64,000 nucleotides of DNA from JAKFDI01 sp044508835 (GTDB lineage Bacteria; Pseudomonadota; Gammaproteobacteria; Burkholderiales; Burkholderiaceae_C). The translations under genes and the position numbers were made by a program. Positions 1 through 8,141 of this stretch are shown here, piece after piece. The stretch covers positions 1-64,000 of the forward strand of contig JBIQHD010000027.1 in NCBI GenBank assembly GCA_044508835.1. The letters are read 5' to 3'. Numbering within the stretch: the first letter of the stretch is position 1; every line of letters starts with the position of its first letter. Below the pieces are notes generated by a model that saw nothing but the letters and a program-made list of their open reading frames with translations, did not search any database and had not been told where the DNA came from.

Positions 1-48
1 CGATCCAAGCCGTCTGAACACAATCAAGGCTTGACGCGGACCATAGAA

Positions 49-134
49 CCTCAGCCCGAACGGGGTGAGTGGGGCGAAGCGCTTCGATACCTCAGCGCGA
101 ACGGGGCTTGGCGCGGGACGAGCGCCTCGACAAG
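49..134. repeat. short dispersed repeats (CTCAGCSCGAACGG family)
   Basis: Two clear units are visible: CCTCAGCCCGAACGGGG at 49-65 and a longer unit at 79-106 (GCGCTTCGATAC then CTCAGCGCGAACGGGG). A degenerate third one, GAGCGCCTCGACAAG, starts near 120. The same unit recurs at 19.4-20.0 kb in both orientations. The block lies just past the end of the histidine-kinase gene and its degenerate continuation runs into that gene. It resembles short extragenic repeats common in Comamonadaceae. The function is unknown. I see no gene in 1-173. Confidence 0.75.
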
Positions 135-173
135 AGAAAGCCCTGCCTCCAGCCCCGAACCCTGCTCGTCGGA

Positions 174-1739
174 TCAACGCGAACGAGTGGGCGCGACGGG
201 TGCCTCGACAGAACCCGGCTCGAACCATGGCGCCTCGGCACGAACGGGTCCGGGCCGTGGCGATGGGCGTGCCTCGCGGCGTACCGGCGCCGCGGCCGGC
301 TCGGCGGCGCGGAAGCGCAGCGTGATGCCGAAGCCCCGCCCGTCGATGCCCTCGGCCACCTCGATGCGCGCGCCGTGCAGCTGCGCGATGCGCGCCACCA
401 GCGAGAGGCCGACGCCGCTACCGCGTTCGCCGTTGCCGGCGACGCGGTAGAAGCGGTCGAAGATCCGTTCGCGCTCGTCGGGCGGCACGCCGGGGCCGTC
501 GTCCGCCACGTGCAGCAGCACCTCGTCGCCCTCCTGGCCGCAGCGCACCTGCACCCGGCCGCCGGCGGCGGTGTAGCGCAGCGCGTTGTCGACGAGGTTG
601 CGGATCAGGATGCCCAGCGCGTCCACGTCGCCCGACAGCTCGCCGGCGTCGAGCCGGAGCTGGATGCGCTGACGCTTGTGCTGCGCCATCGCCTCGAAGT
701 CGCGCACCACGACCTCCACGCATTCGTACAGCGCCACGCGGCGCATGCGCGCGTTCGCGTCGCCGGCGTCGAGCCGGGCCTGGTCGAGCAGCTGCTCGAC
801 GAGACGCGCGCTGCGCTCCACCACCGTCATCAGCCGCGCCAGCGCTTCGCGGCTGCGCGAGGGGTCGTCGGTGCGCAGCGCGAGCTCGGCCTGCGCCTGC
901 AGAGCGGCCAGCGGCGTGCGCAGCTCGTGCGCCGCGTCGGCGATGAAGCGGCGCTCGCCCTGCACCGCCTCGTCCAGCCGCTGCAGCAGGTGGTTGAACG
1001 ACTCGACCATCGGTGCCACCTCGTGCGGCAGCCCGGCCGTGGGCAGCGGCGCGAAGTCGAGCGCGGGCCGGCGCCGGATGGCGTCCTGCACCTCGGTCAC
1101 CGGCTGCAGCGACCAGCAGATCACGAACCACAGCGGGAAGCCGAACAGGGCCAGCACCATCAGCGAGACCACCAGGCTCGCCTTGAGCCAGGTGTCGCGC
1201 TCGGCCAGCAGCTGCTCCTGCGAGCGGCCGACCTGCACGTGCATGCGCCCCGTCGCGTCGCTCACGCTGTAGACGCGCCACGGCTGGCCTTCGACCACCG
1301 TGGTGGCGAAGCCCTCGGAGAAATCGGGGCGCAGCGGCGCGGCCGGCGCGTCGGGCGAGCGCAGCACCGCACGGCCCTCGCCCGACCAGACCTGGAAGCT
1401 GAGCTTCTCGCCGGCGTACTGGGCGTCCTCGGGCAGCTGGTAGGGCCGATCGGCGGACAGCCGCGCGGTGTCGGCCGGCAGGGACAGCAGGATCTGCTGG
1501 CCGATCATGCGCAGCGTGCCGTCCCACCAGCCGTGCTTCTCGCGGTCCATCTGCGTGAGGTGCCAGGCGGCGCCCAGGCCCCAGAAGGCCAGCATCACCA
1601 GCAGCAGCGCCGCAAGCAGCCTCCCGCGCAAAGAACGCGGGAAGACGCGGCGGGCCGAGCGCCGGGCCGCCCCAAGCCGGCCCGCCATCCCCTCGGAGGA
1701 TCGGCCGTGCCGCGGCGCGGCCGAGGGGCTGACACTCAC
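174..1739 (-). CDS. sensor histidine kinase, QseC/TctE type
   Basis: Inner-membrane sensor kinase (521 aa) that should phosphorylate the adjacent OmpR-type regulator. Transmembrane helices lie at about residues 40-60 and 187-209, enclosing a periplasmic domain of about 125 residues. A short HAMP-like linker follows. The H-box is AAHELRTPLAAL with phospho-acceptor His271, the N-box is RNLVDNALRYT, and the G-boxes are DDGPGVP and GSGVGLSLV. The GTG start is supported by GAGGAAGG six bases upstream and by a GTGA overlap with the regulator stop, which indicates translational coupling. The catalytic domain ends near residue 480. The last 40 residues are Pro/Arg/Ala-rich and encoded by DNA resembling the neighbouring dispersed repeats, so this tail is probably an accretion. 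The input signal is unknown. Confidence 0.9.
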   Translation of the reverse strand: MSVSPSAAPRHGRSSEGMAGRLGAARRSARRVFPRSLRGRLLAALLLVMLAFWGLGAAWHLTQMDREKHGWWDGTLRMIGQQILLSLPADTARLSADRPYQLPEDAQYAGEKLSFQVWSGEGRAVLRSPDAPAAPLRPDFSEGFATTVVEGQPWRVYSVSDATGRMHVQVGRSQEQLLAERDTWLKASLVVSLMVLALFGFPLWFVICWSLQPVTEVQDAIRRRPALDFAPLPTAGLPHEVAPMVESFNHLLQRLDEAVQGERRFIADAAHELRTPLAALQAQAELALRTDDPSRSREALARLMTVVERSARLVEQLLDQARLDAGDANARMRRVALYECVEVVVRDFEAMAQHKRQRIQLRLDAGELSGDVDALGILIRNLVDNALRYTAAGGRVQVRCGQEGDEVLLHVADDGPGVPPDERERIFDRFYRVAGNGERGSGVGLSLVARIAQLHGARIEVAEGIDGRGFGITLRFRAAEPAAAPVRREARPSPRPGPVRAEAPWFEPGSVEAPVAPTRSR

Positions 1740-2407
1740 GCCCGGCCTTCCTCGCCGATGCGGTAGCCGAAGCCATGCACCGTCGCGATCAGGCCCTCGC
1801 CCAGCTTGCGCCGCAGCTGGTGCACGTAGACCGCGATGGTGTTGCTCTCGATCTGGCTGGAGCTGCCGTACACCGCGTCTTCCAGCTGGCTGCGCGTGAG
1901 CACGCGCCCGCGCCGCTCCATCAGGGCCAGCAGCGTGCGGTACTCGCTGACGCTGAGCGTCACCGGCTCGCCCGCCCGCGTGACGCTGCGCCGCGCCGGG
2001 TCGAGCGTCACGTCGCCCTGGTGCAGCGTGGGCGAGACGCGCCCCTGCGAGCGCCGCAGCACGGCGCGCAGCCGCGCGCTCAGCTCGTCGAGCTGGAAGG
2101 GCTTGACGAGGTAGTCGTCGGCGCCGGCGTCCAGGCCCGCGATGCGGTCGCTGAGCTGGTCGCGCGCGGTGATGACGAGCACCGGCGTGGCGTCGTAGCG
2201 CGCGCGCAGGGCCTGCAGCACGCCCAGGCCCGAGCCCTTGGGCAGGCCGAGGTCGAGCAGCACGGCGGTGTAGCCGTGGTCGACGAGCGCCAGGCGCGCG
2301 CTCTGCGCGTCGGCCACGCGGTCGACGCGGCAGTCGGCGTCGCGCAGCAGGCTGGCCGTCACGGCCTGCGCGAGCATGTCGTCGTCCTCGACCAGCAGCA
2401 GATTCAT
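1736..2407 (-). CDS. OmpR/PhoB-family response regulator (QseB-like)
   Basis: DNA-binding response regulator, 223 aa. The receiver domain starts MNLLLVEDDD and has phospho-acceptor Asp51 in LLDLGLPKGSG and the conserved Lys in VKPFQ. A winged-helix output domain follows, ending with VHGFGYRIGEEG. I chose the ATG at 2407, because GAAGGA sits six bases upstream and the receiver begins immediately. An in-frame start at 2443 would add 12 non-conserved residues. It is first in a two-gene operon with the kinase, overlapping it by four bases. TTAA repeats just upstream suggest autoregulation. Confidence 0.93.
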   Translation of the reverse strand: MNLLLVEDDDMLAQAVTASLLRDADCRVDRVADAQSARLALVDHGYTAVLLDLGLPKGSGLGVLQALRARYDATPVLVITARDQLSDRIAGLDAGADDYLVKPFQLDELSARLRAVLRRSQGRVSPTLHQGDVTLDPARRSVTRAGEPVTLSVSEYRTLLALMERRGRVLTRSQLEDAVYGSSSQIESNTIAVYVHQLRRKLGEGLIATVHGFGYRIGEEGRA

Positions 2408-2458
2408 CGGCATTCCTTCGAGCGGGGCATTGTGCGCCCGCACTGTGCGCCGCGGCGG

Positions 2459-2495
2459 TTAAAGAGTTCTTAAGCCGCTCGCAAACAGTTCTTAA
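2459..2495. promoter_or_regulatory. phased TTAA repeats, probable OmpR-family operator
   Basis: The regulator and the next plus-strand gene diverge across 2408-2559. This GC-rich gap contains TTAA at 2459, 2470 and 2492, so the spacings are 11 and 22 bases, about one and two helical turns. The last two copies are parts of an identical nine-mer, AGTTCTTAA (2465-2473 and 2487-2495). PmrA/QseB-type regulators bind direct TTAA repeats with about this spacing. The geometry is seen directly; binding by the neighbouring regulator is inferred. Confidence 0.7.
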
Positions 2496-2559
2496 ACCCG
2501 GCCCGCGAGACTGCCGTCACCGCCGGCGCCCGACCGGCCGACCGACCGAGGAGTTCGCG

Positions 2560-3369
2560 ATGCCCGATTCGCCCGTCGACGCCCCCGTCCTGCCCGCGGC
2601 CGACGCCGCCGCCCTGCACGCGCTGCACCTGCGCTCGCTGCGCGAGGGCCGCTCGCGCCGGCTGGTGTCGCAGGGCGACGCCGAGGGCCGGCTGTGGGAC
2701 GCGCCGCGCGGGCGCATCGTGCAGCGCCTGTACCCCGGCCCGGCGGGCAGCCCGGTGCCGGCGGCCGAGATCCGCGCCCTGCTCGGCGACGACGGCCGCC
2801 CGGTCGCCTGGTGGCAGCGCACCGTCGCCGCCCCTGGCGCCGCGGCGCGGGCGCTGCCCTACGCCATCGCGCACCAGTCGGTCTACGCCATCGAGGTGGC
2901 GGCCGGCGACCCCGCCGCCGCCTCGGCGCCGGTGTGCGAGCAGTTCCAGGCGCACCTCGCCTTCTGCGCCGAGGGCTTCATCGACGAGCTGGCGCAGCGT
3001 GCCGGTCGCGACCCGCTGGCCTTCCGCCGCGGGCTGCTGCCGGCCGGCTCGAGCCCGCGCCGCCTGCTCGACGCGGTGGCCGAGGGCGCGGGCTGGGGCG
3101 AGCCGCTGCCGCACGGCAGCGGGCGCGGCATCGCGCTGGCGCAGAGCGCCGGCGTGCTGGTGGCCGAGGTGGTGGAGGCCTCGGTCGACGCGCGCGGCCG
3201 GGCCGCCGTGCGCCGCGTGGTGACGATGGACGCCGACGGCGCGGTGCGCTGCGCCGGCAGCACGCCGCGGCGGGCGGCCTGGCCGACGCTGGGCGCCGCC
3301 TTCGCCAACGCGCTGTTCGCCGCGTCGGGCCGGCGCCTGCGCACGCTGCCGGCGCTCGCCCTGGCCTGA
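2560..3369 (+). CDS. molybdopterin-binding oxidoreductase fragment-like protein
   Basis: 269-aa protein with no signal peptide. The middle and C-terminal parts (FIDELAQRAGRDPLAFRRGLL, then RRLLDAVAEGAGWGEPLP, then GRGIALAQSAGVLVAEVVEASVD) resemble the molybdopterin-binding subunit of IorB-type aldehyde dehydrogenases of the xanthine-oxidase family. That subunit is normally over 700 residues, so most cofactor-binding regions are missing. No small [2Fe-2S] subunit is nearby. The start is supported by GAGGAG upstream. The intact frame and normal codon use argue against recent decay. It may be a repurposed substrate-binding domain or a remnant. Function unknown. Confidence 0.6.
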   Translation: MPDSPVDAPVLPAADAAALHALHLRSLREGRSRRLVSQGDAEGRLWDAPRGRIVQRLYPGPAGSPVPAAEIRALLGDDGRPVAWWQRTVAAPGAAARALPYAIAHQSVYAIEVAAGDPAAASAPVCEQFQAHLAFCAEGFIDELAQRAGRDPLAFRRGLLPAGSSPRRLLDAVAEGAGWGEPLPHGSGRGIALAQSAGVLVAEVVEASVDARGRAAVRRVVTMDADGAVRCAGSTPRRAAWPTLGAAFANALFAASGRRLRTLPALALA

Positions 3370-3474
3370 GCGGCACGGCGCGCCCGCGGACATCGAAACA
3401 TCTGTTCACGAATCGGGCCGGAACCTGCCCGCCCGGCGGTGCCGGGAGGTCTGCGCGGCCCGTATGCTGGGCGC

Positions 3475-4470
3475 ATGACGCCGCATGCCCGCTTCCACCG
3501 CCCCGCCCTCGCCGGTGCCTTCCTCGCCCTGGCGCTCGCCGGCTGCGGCGGAGGCGGAGGGGCTTCGACCACCGGCGGCGCGGGCCCCGGCGGCACCACG
3601 CCGCCGGTGACGCAGCCCCCGGAAACGCAGCCGCCGGGGACGCCGCCGGAAGACCTGCCCCCGCAGACGAGCGTTCCGACGCCGACGTATCCCACGGTCG
3701 ATCCCAAGCTCGCGGCGTTCGACCGCATCAACACGATCCGCGCGCAAGCCGGGCTCGGCCTTCTCGCGCAGAACGCGGTGCTGGATCGCGCGGCGCAGGC
3801 GCACGCCGACTACATGGCGGCGAACAACGCCATGACTCACAGCGAAGTCCCCGGCGCGGCGGGCTTCACCGGGCAGAGCCACGTCGAACGCGCCCAGGCC
3901 GCCGGCTATGCAGGCCAGACGGCCGAAGGCATCAGCCTCACCGTGCCGGCGACCGCCATCGACTTGCTGATGGGCCTGCCGTACCAGCGCATCCCGCTGG
4001 TCTCCTTCCGCGTCGCCGAAGTCGGCCTCGGAGTGGCGAGCTTCCGATGGGACGTCACCTACGGCTATCGCGACGGCGCGCAGCAGGGTGCTCCGGCGGT
4101 GAACTCGGTGATCTGGCCCCTCGACGGCGCCGTGAATGTGCCGCGGGGGCAAAGCAACAACCTCTCCAGCGACATGCCGCACCCGATTCCGGAGAGCAGC
4201 TTCAACCAGTTCGGCTACGCCGTCTCGCTGTCCGTGGACGACGCCAAGGTGCTGAGCGTGAGCAGCTTCACCCTCGCGGGCCCGTCCGGCGCCGTGGACG
4301 TGAAGCTGCTCAGCGCCGGCACCGACCCGAACATTCCCAACGTCAGGCACTACGCGGCCATCATCGGCCGCCTGCCGCTGCAGGCGGCCACGAAGTACAC
4401 GGCGAGCTTCACCGGCGCCATCGACGGCGTGGCGCACAGCCGGACCTGGTCGTTCACCACGGGAAACTAG
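3475..4470 (+). CDS. CAP/SCP-domain lipoprotein
   Basis: Predicted secreted lipoprotein, 331 aa. The N terminus has a hydrophobic signal ending in lipobox ALAGC, followed by a Gly-rich and then Pro/Thr-rich linker of about 60 residues. A CAP (PR-1/SCP) domain follows, starting near DRINTIRAQAGLGLL, with the helix containing RAAQAHADYMAANNAMTHSE. The last 110 residues are a beta-rich Ig-like segment (VPRGQSNNLS to TWSFTTGN). I chose the ATG at 3475 because it gives a compact signal peptide. A GTG at 3439 would add 12 residues. Bacterial CAP proteins are usually extracytoplasmic and of unknown activity. Confidence 0.8.
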   Translation: MTPHARFHRPALAGAFLALALAGCGGGGGASTTGGAGPGGTTPPVTQPPETQPPGTPPEDLPPQTSVPTPTYPTVDPKLAAFDRINTIRAQAGLGLLAQNAVLDRAAQAHADYMAANNAMTHSEVPGAAGFTGQSHVERAQAAGYAGQTAEGISLTVPATAIDLLMGLPYQRIPLVSFRVAEVGLGVASFRWDVTYGYRDGAQQGAPAVNSVIWPLDGAVNVPRGQSNNLSSDMPHPIPESSFNQFGYAVSLSVDDAKVLSVSSFTLAGPSGAVDVKLLSAGTDPNIPNVRHYAAIIGRLPLQAATKYTASFTGAIDGVAHSRTWSFTTGN

Positions 4471-4606
4471 CGCGAGCCGATCGGCGCCTGCCGTGAAGTA
4501 ACCGACGCTTTTGCGATCAGCGGGCCCGCTGCGGCGCTGATCCGGCCATTGCCGCCGTCACCGGCTGACACACTTTGCGCTCCCGTTCGCAGGAGCACGT
4601 TCACGC

Positions 4607-7006
4607 ATGGGTGCGGCAGATCACCAGGACCAGCTCGACGACGATCGCACGCGCATCGTCGGGCAGCCGCATGCCGCGCCGTTCGACGACCCGGAGCGCA
4701 CCGTCATCACCGGTGCCGCCGGGCCCCGGCCCGCGGCCGCCCGCGCCGCGGCCGCCGACCCCGACGCCACGGTCGTCAAGCCGCGCCGGGCCGCGCGCCC
4801 CGCGCCGCCTCCCTCGCACGCCGCGCCCGCCGCGCCGCCGCGGCCCGCGCGCGCCCTGCCGCGCATGGGCTCGTCGCTCGCGCTGCCCGCGGGCTTCCGG
4901 CTGCAGGAGTACCGCATCGACGGCGTGCTCGGCCAGGGCGGCTTCGGCATCACCTACCTCGCGACCGACGCCAACCTGAGCGCGCGCGTGGCGATCAAGG
5001 AATATCTGCCGGAGGAGATCGCCTTCCGCAAGGCCGGCAAGACGGTGTCGCCGCATTCCTCGCAGCACCACGGCCGCTACCGCGCGGGGCTGGAGAGCTT
5101 CCTCGTGGAGGCGCGCACGCTCGCCACCTTCCGCCACCCGAACATCGTGCGCGTGTCGCGCTTCTTCGAGGCGCACGACACCGCCTACATGGTGCTCGAG
5201 TACGAGCGCGGCAGCCCGCTGCGCCAGTGGTGGCCCAAGCATGCCGCCATGCCCGAGAAGGAGCTCGTGCGCCTGCTCGACCCGCTGCTCGACGGCCTGC
5301 AGGTGGTGCACGGCGCGGGCTTCCTGCACCGCGACATCAAGCCCGACAACATCCAGGTGCGGCGCGACACCGGCGCGCTGGTGCTGCTCGACTTCGGCTC
5401 GGCGCGCGAGGCCATCAACAACGCCGCGCAGGCCGACGTGGCGGTGACGCCCGGCTACGCGCCGCTGGAGCAGTACCACGACGGCGACCAGGGTGCGTGG
5501 ACCGACATCTACGCGCTCGGCGCCACGCTGTACTGGATGGTCACCGCCAAGCGCCCGCCCGAGGCGGTGGAGCGCGTGGGCGCCGTCGACCCGCTGCCGC
5601 GCGCCACCGAGGCCGGCCGCGGGCGCTACAGCCCGCAGTTCCTCTCGGCCATCGACTGGGCGCTGCGCCCGGACGCCAAGGACCGCCCGCGCGACATCGC
5701 CGAATGGCGGCGCGCGCTCTTCGCCGCGCACGCCGGCAGCCTCGGCCTGCGCGACGCGCTGCTCGCAGGCGAGGCGCGCAGCGCCCCGCGCCGCGCCGGC
5801 GCCCGCGCGCTGCATGCGCTGCGCACGCTGGTCACGCCCGCCGCCTGGCCGCTCGCGCTGAAGATGACGCTCGCAATGGTGCTCACGGCGCTGCTGCCGA
5901 TGGTCATCACCGCGCAGTACAACCTGCAGGGCAGCCTGGCCGCGATGACGGCGAGCGAGCTGTCCAATCTCGAGCAGCTGGCGCAGAGCACGGCCGGCCA
6001 GGTGTCGCAGCTCATCGGCGACAGCCGCAACCTCGCGCGCACGCTCGGCACCGACACGGCGTTCGTGGACTACCTGCAGCGCCCCGACGCCGCGGGCACC
6101 GAGGCCATGCGGCGCAAGCTGGTGGCGGTGGCCCAATCCAACCCCGACATCCACCTGCTGATGCTGATGGACGCCGCCGGCACCGCCGTGGTCTCGAGCG
6201 ACCCGGAGGTGATGGGCAAGAACTTCCGCTTCCGCGAGTACTTCAAGGTGGCGATGCAGGGCGAGCCGCATGCCACGGGCATCGTCGTCGGCGCGGTGGC
6301 GGGCGCGGCCGGCATGTTCTTCTCGTACCCGGTGTTCGACGACGCGCGCCGGCCGCTGGGCGCGGTGGTGCTGCGCATCCGCGCCTCGTCCATCACCGCC
6401 ATCCTCGACCAGGTGAAGAGCGACCCGCTGCTCACGCCCTTCCTCGTCGACGGCGACGGTGTGCTCATCCACCACCCCGACGCGCGCGCGCTCTACAGCA
6501 GTCTCGCGCCGCTGCCCGAGGCGACGCGCGCCGAGATCCGCGCCGACCAGCGCTTCCGCCGCGACCACATCGCCGACCTCGGCATGCCCGAGCTCGCCGC
6601 CACGCTGCTCGGCGCGCAGCGCTACGGCCACGTGGACTACCGCTCCACGCTGTCGCAGCGCGAGGAGATCGCCGGCTACGCGCCGGTGCGCGCCACCGGC
6701 TGGGTGGTGGGCGTGACCGAATCGAAGGCCGACTTCGAGACGCCGCTGAACGACCAGTTCCACCGCGTGCTGGCGAGCGTGGGGCTGGTGGGCCTGCTGT
6801 TCCTGGGCCTCGCGCTGCGCTTCGCGCGCAGCATCGTGCAGCCCATCCGCGCGCTGACCAACGCGGCCGACGCGCTCAAGCGCGGCGACTACGACGCCGC
6901 CGCGGTGAAGGTGCGCAGCCGCGACGAGATCGGCGTGCTCTCGCGCACCTTCAACGTGCTGATCGACGTGCTGCGCCAGCGCGAACGCGAGCGCAGGTCG
7001 TCATGA
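4607..7006 (+). CDS. Ser/Thr protein kinase with C-terminal Cache-like sensor and HAMP
   Basis: 799-aa membrane kinase. Residues 1-90 are disordered and carry three [DE]-x-T-x-[IV] motifs at Thr15, Thr32 and Thr55, possible phosphosites. The Hanks kinase domain spans about 100-370: Gly loop GQGGFGITY, Lys131 in AIKEYLP, catalytic Asp243 in HRDIKPDN, and DFG Asp262. A helix at about 417-437 leads into a large extracytoplasmic Cache-like domain (YFKVAMQGEPHATG, then FFSYPVFDD). A second helix at about 722-742 is followed by a HAMP domain that ends the protein. The kinase therefore lies before the sensor and nothing follows HAMP. AGGAG precedes the start. The stop overlaps the next gene's start (ATGA). 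Confidence 0.9.
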   Translation: MGAADHQDQLDDDRTRIVGQPHAAPFDDPERTVITGAAGPRPAAARAAAADPDATVVKPRRAARPAPPPSHAAPAAPPRPARALPRMGSSLALPAGFRLQEYRIDGVLGQGGFGITYLATDANLSARVAIKEYLPEEIAFRKAGKTVSPHSSQHHGRYRAGLESFLVEARTLATFRHPNIVRVSRFFEAHDTAYMVLEYERGSPLRQWWPKHAAMPEKELVRLLDPLLDGLQVVHGAGFLHRDIKPDNIQVRRDTGALVLLDFGSAREAINNAAQADVAVTPGYAPLEQYHDGDQGAWTDIYALGATLYWMVTAKRPPEAVERVGAVDPLPRATEAGRGRYSPQFLSAIDWALRPDAKDRPRDIAEWRRALFAAHAGSLGLRDALLAGEARSAPRRAGARALHALRTLVTPAAWPLALKMTLAMVLTALLPMVITAQYNLQGSLAAMTASELSNLEQLAQSTAGQVSQLIGDSRNLARTLGTDTAFVDYLQRPDAAGTEAMRRKLVAVAQSNPDIHLLMLMDAAGTAVVSSDPEVMGKNFRFREYFKVAMQGEPHATGIVVGAVAGAAGMFFSYPVFDDARRPLGAVVLRIRASSITAILDQVKSDPLLTPFLVDGDGVLIHHPDARALYSSLAPLPEATRAEIRADQRFRRDHIADLGMPELAATLLGAQRYGHVDYRSTLSQREEIAGYAPVRATGWVVGVTESKADFETPLNDQFHRVLASVGLVGLLFLGLALRFARSIVQPIRALTNAADALKRGDYDAAAVKVRSRDEIGVLSRTFNVLIDVLRQRERERRSS

Positions 7007-8082
7007 GGCTCGTCCACGGCAGCGGCGACGGGGCGCACGACGACGCCTACCGCCTGTGGCACGCCCACGACGAGGCGGTGGCGCGGCTGGCCGACCGCTT
7101 CCGCGGCCTGGTGCGCCAGCGCAGCTTCGACTACGTGCAGCCGCTGCGCCTGCAGCCCGGCGTGCCCGCGCGCCTGCGCCGCGTCTACGCCACGCCCGTC
7201 GCCTATGCCGACTGGGGGCCGGCGGACGCGCCGCTCGTGGTGTGCGCCGGCGGCGTGGCGAACACGGCGATGCGCTTCGCCTTCCTCGCCGCCGAGCTGG
7301 GCCGCGACCACCGCGTGGTCTGCATGGACTGGCTCGGCCGCGGGCGCTCGGGCTGGCTGGCCGACGTGAGCGAGTACGCCATGCCGACCTACGTGGAGCA
7401 GTTGCGGCAGATGCTCGCCCACCTCGGCGCCGGCGCGCGGCGGCCGGCCGTGCTGCTCGGCTCGTCGCTCGGCGGCTCGGTGGCGATCGAGTTCGCGGCG
7501 CGCTTCCCGGCGCGCGTGGCGCGGCTGGTGCTCAACGACGTGGGGCCGAGCATTCCGCGCGAGCGCCGGCAGCGGCGGGCCGAGACGCTGGCGCGCTTCC
7601 ACGTGTTCCGCACGCCCGAGGAGCTGTCGCGGCGCGTCGGCGCGGCGCACAAGAACGACGGGCCGGTGAGCGAGGAGATCCGCCAGTTCATCGCCTGGCA
7701 CCAGACCCGCTGGTCGAGCGAGAACGCCGCGCGCGTGTACCGCCACGACCCGCGCGCCCTGCTCGCCTACCGCGAGGCGGCGCGCCGCAGCGTCGACCAG
7801 TGGCAGGCCTGGCGGCGCGTGCGCTGCCCGGTGCTGCTGCTGCACGGCATGCAGTCCGACGCGCTGTCGGCACGCACCATCGCCCGCATGCAGCACCTGC
7901 ACCCGATCACCGTGGCGCACATTCCCGACACCGGGCACACGCCGGTGCTCTCGGACCGCAACCAGACGCGCTGCATCCGCGAGTGGCTGCACGGCGACGG
8001 CCGCGCCGCGCCGGCGTTCTCCATCCCGCACGCGCGGCCGCGCGAGGCCTGGCCCTCGCTGCAGCACGCCGGGACGGGCTGA
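7003..8082 (+). CDS. alpha/beta hydrolase
   Basis: 359-aa cytoplasmic hydrolase of the alpha/beta fold. It shows the oxyanion strand VVCAGGV, the motif MDWLGRGRSG, nucleophile elbow GSSLGGS, and a C-terminal catalytic His in DTGHTPVLSD after the strand VLLLHGMQSD. Substrate unknown. The N-terminal 60 residues are an Arg-rich helical extension not typical of the fold. Its ATG overlaps the kinase stop by four bases, so the two are probably co-translated and the hydrolase may act with or be controlled by the kinase (inference). Confidence 0.85.
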   Translation: MRLVHGSGDGAHDDAYRLWHAHDEAVARLADRFRGLVRQRSFDYVQPLRLQPGVPARLRRVYATPVAYADWGPADAPLVVCAGGVANTAMRFAFLAAELGRDHRVVCMDWLGRGRSGWLADVSEYAMPTYVEQLRQMLAHLGAGARRPAVLLGSSLGGSVAIEFAARFPARVARLVLNDVGPSIPRERRQRRAETLARFHVFRTPEELSRRVGAAHKNDGPVSEEIRQFIAWHQTRWSSENAARVYRHDPRALLAYREAARRSVDQWQAWRRVRCPVLLLHGMQSDALSARTIARMQHLHPITVAHIPDTGHTPVLSDRNQTRCIREWLHGDGRAAPAFSIPHARPREAWPSLQHAGTG

Positions 8083-8141
8083 GACCTCCCGGTCGCCGGC
8101 TGTTACCCCCTCGGCACCCCGGGCGAGAACCGGAGCACAGA

